A stretch of 6,542 bases of DNA from contig DBBK01000147.1 of the NCBI GenBank assembly GCA_002292165.1, positions 1 through 6,542 on the forward strand, read 5' to 3'. The stretch comes from Brevundimonas sp. UBA986 (lineage in GTDB: Bacteria; Pseudomonadota; Alphaproteobacteria; Caulobacterales; Caulobacteraceae). Made by a program: the position numbers and the translations under genes. The notes under the pieces were generated by a model. That model worked only from the letters and a program-made list of their open reading frames with translations. It was not told the DNA's origin and made no database searches. Positions 3,688 through 6,542 of the stretch are shown piece by piece. Every line of letters begins with the position of its first letter. Positions within the stretch are counted from its first letter, which is position 1.

Positions 3688-5592
3688 TCAGCTCGCCGGC
3701 TTCAGATACCGGTCGAACCAGCCGACGATGCGGCGCGAAAGGTCCTCGGTGTGCTCGCGCTGGCGGATGCCGTGGCCCTCGTCCTGATAGATGACCAGGG
3801 AGGTCGGGGTGCCGTTGGCGACGAGGCCGTGCCAGAACTCCATCGACTGGGGCGCCGGGGTCTCCAGATCGCGCTCGCCGACATAGATGAAGGTCGGGGT
3901 GTGGGCGTCCTTGATCGAGCGGATCGGCGACAGGCGATCATAGACCGAGGGGTCGTCGTAGAAGGTCGAGCCGAAGAAGGGGACCATCCACTGGTCGATG
4001 CCGTTCTGGCCGTAGTAGCTGCCCCAGTTGGCGATGCCGGCGCCGGCGACGGCGGCGTGGAAGCGCTGGCTGTGCGTGACGGTCCACATGGTCATGAAGC
4101 CGCCGTAGGAGTGGCCGTAGACACCGAGGCGGGCGTCATCGACCGGCGACTGCGCCTCGATGAAGTCGATCCCGGCGAGGATGTCCTTGAGGTCGCCGCC
4201 GCCGAAGTCCTGATAGTTCAGCCGCTCGAAGGCGTCGCCCTGGCCGTAGGAGCCGCGCGGATTGGGCAGGAACATGAAGTAGCCCGCCTTGACCAGGTCG
4301 GAGACCGTGCCGCCGAAGACGAACTTCGGCAGGGCCGCCGAGGACGGGCCGCCGTGGACCTGAACCACCATCGGATATTTGGCGCCGGGGGTCAGGGTGA
4401 GCGGCTGCAGCACCCAGCCCTGAACCGTCTGACCCTCTGACTGGTAGGAGATGCTGTGGGCCGAGACGGTGGCGGCCAGACCGTCGTTGTCATGGGTCAG
4501 GACGCGCATATGGCCGGGCGTCCCGACCTCGATGCGCGGGGCGCGGTCGAAGGTCTCGCTGACATAGGCGACCGTGCGGGCGCGGGCGTCGAAGGAGGCC
4601 TTCCCCTCCCCGGCCGAGATCGACATCGGGGCGGTGGAGACGTTGGACACCGCCTTCGCGACCGGATCGACCATGGCCGTGCCCGTCTCGCCGCCGACGA
4701 TCAGGGTCGAGGCCAACCTGGCGCCGCGCCAGGCGACGGAGGTGAAGGTGCCGCGATAGCCGGGGGTGACGTCTGTGGGCACGCCACCCTCGAAGGGCAC
4801 GGTGTAGACGTCGCCGCCGACCGAGCCGAAGTCGCTCATCACGCCGCCGATGAAGGCCACGGTCTTCCCGTCCGGCGACACGCGCGGGATGTTCATCTGA
4901 TAGCGGGGCGCGGCGATGATCCGGGGCGCGCCGGCGATGGGGAAGGACCGCAGGGAGGCGACCCACCAGTTGTTGTCGCCATTGCCCTCGGCGGCGGTGG
5001 CGACGAAGCCCTGACCGTCCGGGGTCCAGTCGTATTCATAGACGAAGGTCCCGTCGGGCGAGACCATATGCGGTTGGCCGCCCGCGACGGGGACCGTGGC
5101 GATACGCTGGCTGTCCAGCGACAGGCTGCCGATCTCGCCGACCTGGCGGGCGCCGGCCTGGGTGGCGCCGGTCTCCTTGGACGGGTTGAGGGTGATCAGC
5201 AGGGCGATGGACTGGCCGTCGGGCGACCAGCGCGGCGTGGAGACCAGACCCTGGACGGTGGTGACGGCGCGCGGGACGCCGCGCTCGGACACATAGAGGG
5301 TGACGCCGTCCTGACCGTTGGCGAGGAAGGCCAGCTTCGATCCGTCGGGCGACCAGGCCGGGGCGCTGTAGCGGCAGGCGTTGCAGGGATCGATCGTGCC
5401 CGACACCTTGCCGTCCAGACCGCGCAGGGTGACCACGCCATGCGTCCCGGCCGCGCCCTGGGCCTGGCTGGAATCGACCGAGGCGATCGTCCGGCCGCCG
5501 GGGTCGAGGGTGACGCCGGAGTAGCTGAACAGGGTCGGCGGGACCGCTCCGGCCTGCGAGAGGGCCAGCGCGGCGACGAGGGGTGCGAACAT
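3688..5592 (-). CDS. secreted S9-family serine peptidase (prolyl oligopeptidase/acylaminoacyl-peptidase type)
   Basis: This 634-residue protein has a short signal peptide (1 to about 16, ending AGA), so it is predicted periplasmic or exported; the signal is unusual in lacking a positive charge before its hydrophobic core. Residues 20-380 form a beta-propeller with repeated SPDG motifs (APAWSPDG 77-84, TPRWSPDG 119-126, DWTPDG 188-193, PRVSPDG 236-242), typical of TolB/DPP-like propellers. Residues 385-634 are the alpha/beta-hydrolase domain: HGGP oxyanion loop (413-416), nucleophile Ser495 in GHSYGG, Asp575 in GERDLETP and His607 in DEGHGI. The triad and its order are complete. Such enzymes cleave short peptides, often after proline or from blocked N-termini; the exact specificity is not readable here. 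The start ATG at 5592 has GGAG 6 bases upstream. The lipoprotein gene follows after 40 bases. Confidence 0.93.
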   Translation of the reverse strand: MFAPLVAALALSQAGAVPPTLFSYSGVTLDPGGRTIASVDSSQAQGAAGTHGVVTLRGLDGKVSGTIDPCNACRYSAPAWSPDGSKLAFLANGQDGVTLYVSERGVPRAVTTVQGLVSTPRWSPDGQSIALLITLNPSKETGATQAGARQVGEIGSLSLDSQRIATVPVAGGQPHMVSPDGTFVYEYDWTPDGQGFVATAAEGNGDNNWWVASLRSFPIAGAPRIIAAPRYQMNIPRVSPDGKTVAFIGGVMSDFGSVGGDVYTVPFEGGVPTDVTPGYRGTFTSVAWRGARLASTLIVGGETGTAMVDPVAKAVSNVSTAPMSISAGEGKASFDARARTVAYVSETFDRAPRIEVGTPGHMRVLTHDNDGLAATVSAHSISYQSEGQTVQGWVLQPLTLTPGAKYPMVVQVHGGPSSAALPKFVFGGTVSDLVKAGYFMFLPNPRGSYGQGDAFERLNYQDFGGGDLKDILAGIDFIEAQSPVDDARLGVYGHSYGGFMTMWTVTHSQRFHAAVAGAGIANWGSYYGQNGIDQWMVPFFGSTFYDDPSVYDRLSPIRSIKDAHTPTFIYVGERDLETPAPQSMEFWHGLVANGTPTSLVIYQDEGHGIRQREHTEDLSRRIVGWFDRYLKPAS

Positions 5593-5624
5593 GAGGAACT
5601 CCGACCTCGAATGAGATGCGGCGT

Positions 5625-5653
5625 TACAAACTACGCTCTGGCGGCTGTGGCAA
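5625..5653 (-). promoter_or_regulatory. possible promoter of the peptidase-lipoprotein unit
   Basis: On the minus strand TTGCCA (5653-5648) and TTTGTA (5630-5625) are 17 bases apart; an overlapping GTAGTT could serve instead as the -10. It lies in the 81-base gap between the membrane protein and peptidase genes, giving a leader of about 26 bases. It is a weak pattern match. Read-through from the upstream gene is equally possible, since no terminator is seen in the gap. Confidence 0.35.
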
Positions 5654-5673
5654 GCTGTCGCAGTTCCGCGCCG

Positions 5674-6417
5674 TCAGGTTCCGCTGATCAGGCCCGTGAA
5701 GTCGGCGAACCATTGCCAGTGCGGGGCCATGAACATGGTCCACTCCATGGCCAGCAGACCCGCCAGGGTCACGGCATAGGGCGTCAGATAGCGGGCCTTG
5801 AAGCCACCGTGTTTGAGGGCGTCGCGGACGATCAGGGCGATCAGGATGACCTCCACCGTCCAGTAGGAGGGATGCAGGGAGCCGCGCAGACCGCCGATGG
5901 CCTCGATATTCATGCCGTAGGCGCGGCCCAGCGCCGGGATCAGGGCCACGAAGACCGTCGAACCCAGCCAGCGGGAATGCAGGGACATCGTCCGGCGCGC
6001 GAGGATGCCCGCGACATAGAGGACCGAAAAGAGGAAGAGCGACCAGAGGTCGATCCAGTCGAGGATCAGCAGGAGGTCCGGCGGGAAGTGCGAGACCGCG
6101 CCCTGGGAGGTCAGGACCACCACCAGAGCGCTGATCACCAGACCGGGCGCGAGAATGAGCGAGGTCCAGCCGATCCAGCGGTGGGTCCGGTTCTGGCGAT
6201 GGCCGATCAGCCAGCTCTGCACGATCAGCAGCACCATCCAGCCGACCGCGAACAGGCCGTGGACGATGCGGATCGCATCCGGCGGCCCGAAGGCGCCCAC
6301 GGTCGTCGGCCAGAAGCCGAACACGGTGACGGCCAAGGCCAGGACGAAGGCCCAGAAGAGATGTTTCACGCCTATCCCCCGACGAGTGAAGGAACTGGCG
6401 TAACACGGGTTTGACAT
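5674..6417 (-). CDS. multi-pass membrane protein of unknown function
   Basis: This 247-residue protein has about seven hydrophobic segments (roughly 19-40, 48-72, 81-103, 114-140, 149-167, 186-201 and 209-232). Short loops contain several histidines: His53 in RIVHGLFAVGW, His73 and His79 in GHRQNRTHRWIGW, His147 and His182. The HR-x-x-G motif after the second segment is common to a group of uncharacterised bacterial membrane proteins; haem or metal binding by the histidines is only a guess. The start chosen is ATG 6417-6415, which has GGAGG 7 bases upstream. The alternative is GTG at 6369-6367, preceded by GGGGGA, which would give a protein beginning (M)KHLFWAF and 16 residues shorter; it fits the first membrane segment well. 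A longer frame upstream only translates the repeat at 6420-6525. The peptidase gene follows 81 bases downstream. Confidence 0.8.
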   Translation of the reverse strand: MSNPCYASSFTRRGIGVKHLFWAFVLALAVTVFGFWPTTVGAFGPPDAIRIVHGLFAVGWMVLLIVQSWLIGHRQNRTHRWIGWTSLILAPGLVISALVVVLTSQGAVSHFPPDLLLILDWIDLWSLFLFSVLYVAGILARRTMSLHSRWLGSTVFVALIPALGRAYGMNIEAIGGLRGSLHPSYWTVEVILIALIVRDALKHGGFKARYLTPYAVTLAGLLAMEWTMFMAPHWQWFADFTGLISGT

Positions 6418-6419
6418 TT

Positions 6420-6525
6420 CGTCTCCTCCCCCGTGCGAAGCATGGGGAGGTGGCTCCGAGCGCTTGCGAGGAGACGGAGGGGGTCTTGGATCCCTGCCGT
6501 CGGGAGGTGCTTCAAGACCCCCTCC
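6420..6525. repeat. dispersed intergenic inverted-repeat element (Caulobacterales type)
   Basis: There are three nested symmetries. CGTCTCCTC (6420-6428) pairs with GAGGAGACG (6468-6476). Inside it, CCTCCCCCGTGC (6425-6436) and GCATGGGGAGG (6440-6450) form an 11-bp hairpin with one bulged C around GAA. To the right, GGAGGGGGTCTTG (6476-6488) and CAAGACCCCCTCC (6513-6525) are perfect 13-bp arms, with a smaller TCCC/GGGA hairpin inside. From memory, similar GC-rich 'CCTCCCC...GGAGGGGGT' modules are scattered between genes in Brevundimonas and Caulobacter; copy number cannot be judged from one window. Its left end lies 3 bases from the membrane protein ATG. Confidence 0.7.
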
Positions 6526-6542
6526 ACCGCCCACCGATCGCT

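Noticed and set aside
4456..6414. Plus-strand open frame of 652 codons, and another at 3364-4440
   Set aside because: Both lie opposite the peptidase, lipoprotein and membrane protein genes, are rich in Gly/Asp/Arg/Ala with no recognisable domain or ribosome binding site, and arise from GC-rich codons.

Overview
The window is GC-rich (with strong G/C at third codon positions) and looks like a chromosomal segment of an alphaproteobacterium of the order Caulobacterales, probably Brevundimonas or a close relative. The grounds are a GapR (DUF2312) homologue beside an alpha-type cysteine-poor L36 gene, promoters of the TTG-N17-CTAG/TTAG kind, a GANTC (CcrM) site in a promoter, and a GC-rich dispersed intergenic repeat at the right edge. 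The genus is an inference; the order is fairly secure.

Left part (1-882). On the minus strand lie the 5' end of gapR (running off the left edge), a well-formed intrinsic terminator, rpmJ (L36) with its own promoter and a hairpin at the mRNA 5' end, and then a tRNA-Cys-like gene at 637-713. This tRNA folds into a complete cloverleaf with an encoded CCA, but its anticodon loop and its acceptor/T branch each carry one extra nucleotide. It is the most unusual object in the window.

Middle (883-3045), plus strand. A complete lipoprotein lytic murein transglycosylase (MltB-like catalytic domain plus peptidoglycan-binding domain) is probably translated from a leaderless mRNA. It is followed by a 543-base intergenic stretch with no convincing gene. 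That stretch is rich in symmetric DNA: six TTGCAC/GTGCAA motifs in two inverted pairs, a 19-bp palindrome, a 10-bp GC hairpin and a TTACAA direct repeat. Next comes a small single-pass membrane protein of unknown function.

Right part (3042-6417), minus strand. Three genes read leftwards: a seven-segment membrane protein, a secreted S9-family serine peptidase (complete Ser-Asp-His triad) and a small lipoprotein. Spacings of 81 and 40 bases allow co-transcription of at least the last two. The lipoprotein gene and the plus-strand membrane protein gene converge, with their stop codons overlapping in one CTAG. A dispersed inverted-repeat element at 6420-6525 ends at the start of the membrane protein gene and supplies its Shine-Dalgarno sequence.

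The common theme of the protein genes is the cell envelope (wall lysis, periplasmic peptide cleavage, lipoprotein, membrane proteins), with housekeeping genes for the nucleoid and translation on the left. No phage, CRISPR, toxin-antitoxin or transposase gene is visible. The unusual content is in the tRNA-like gene and the non-coding DNA.
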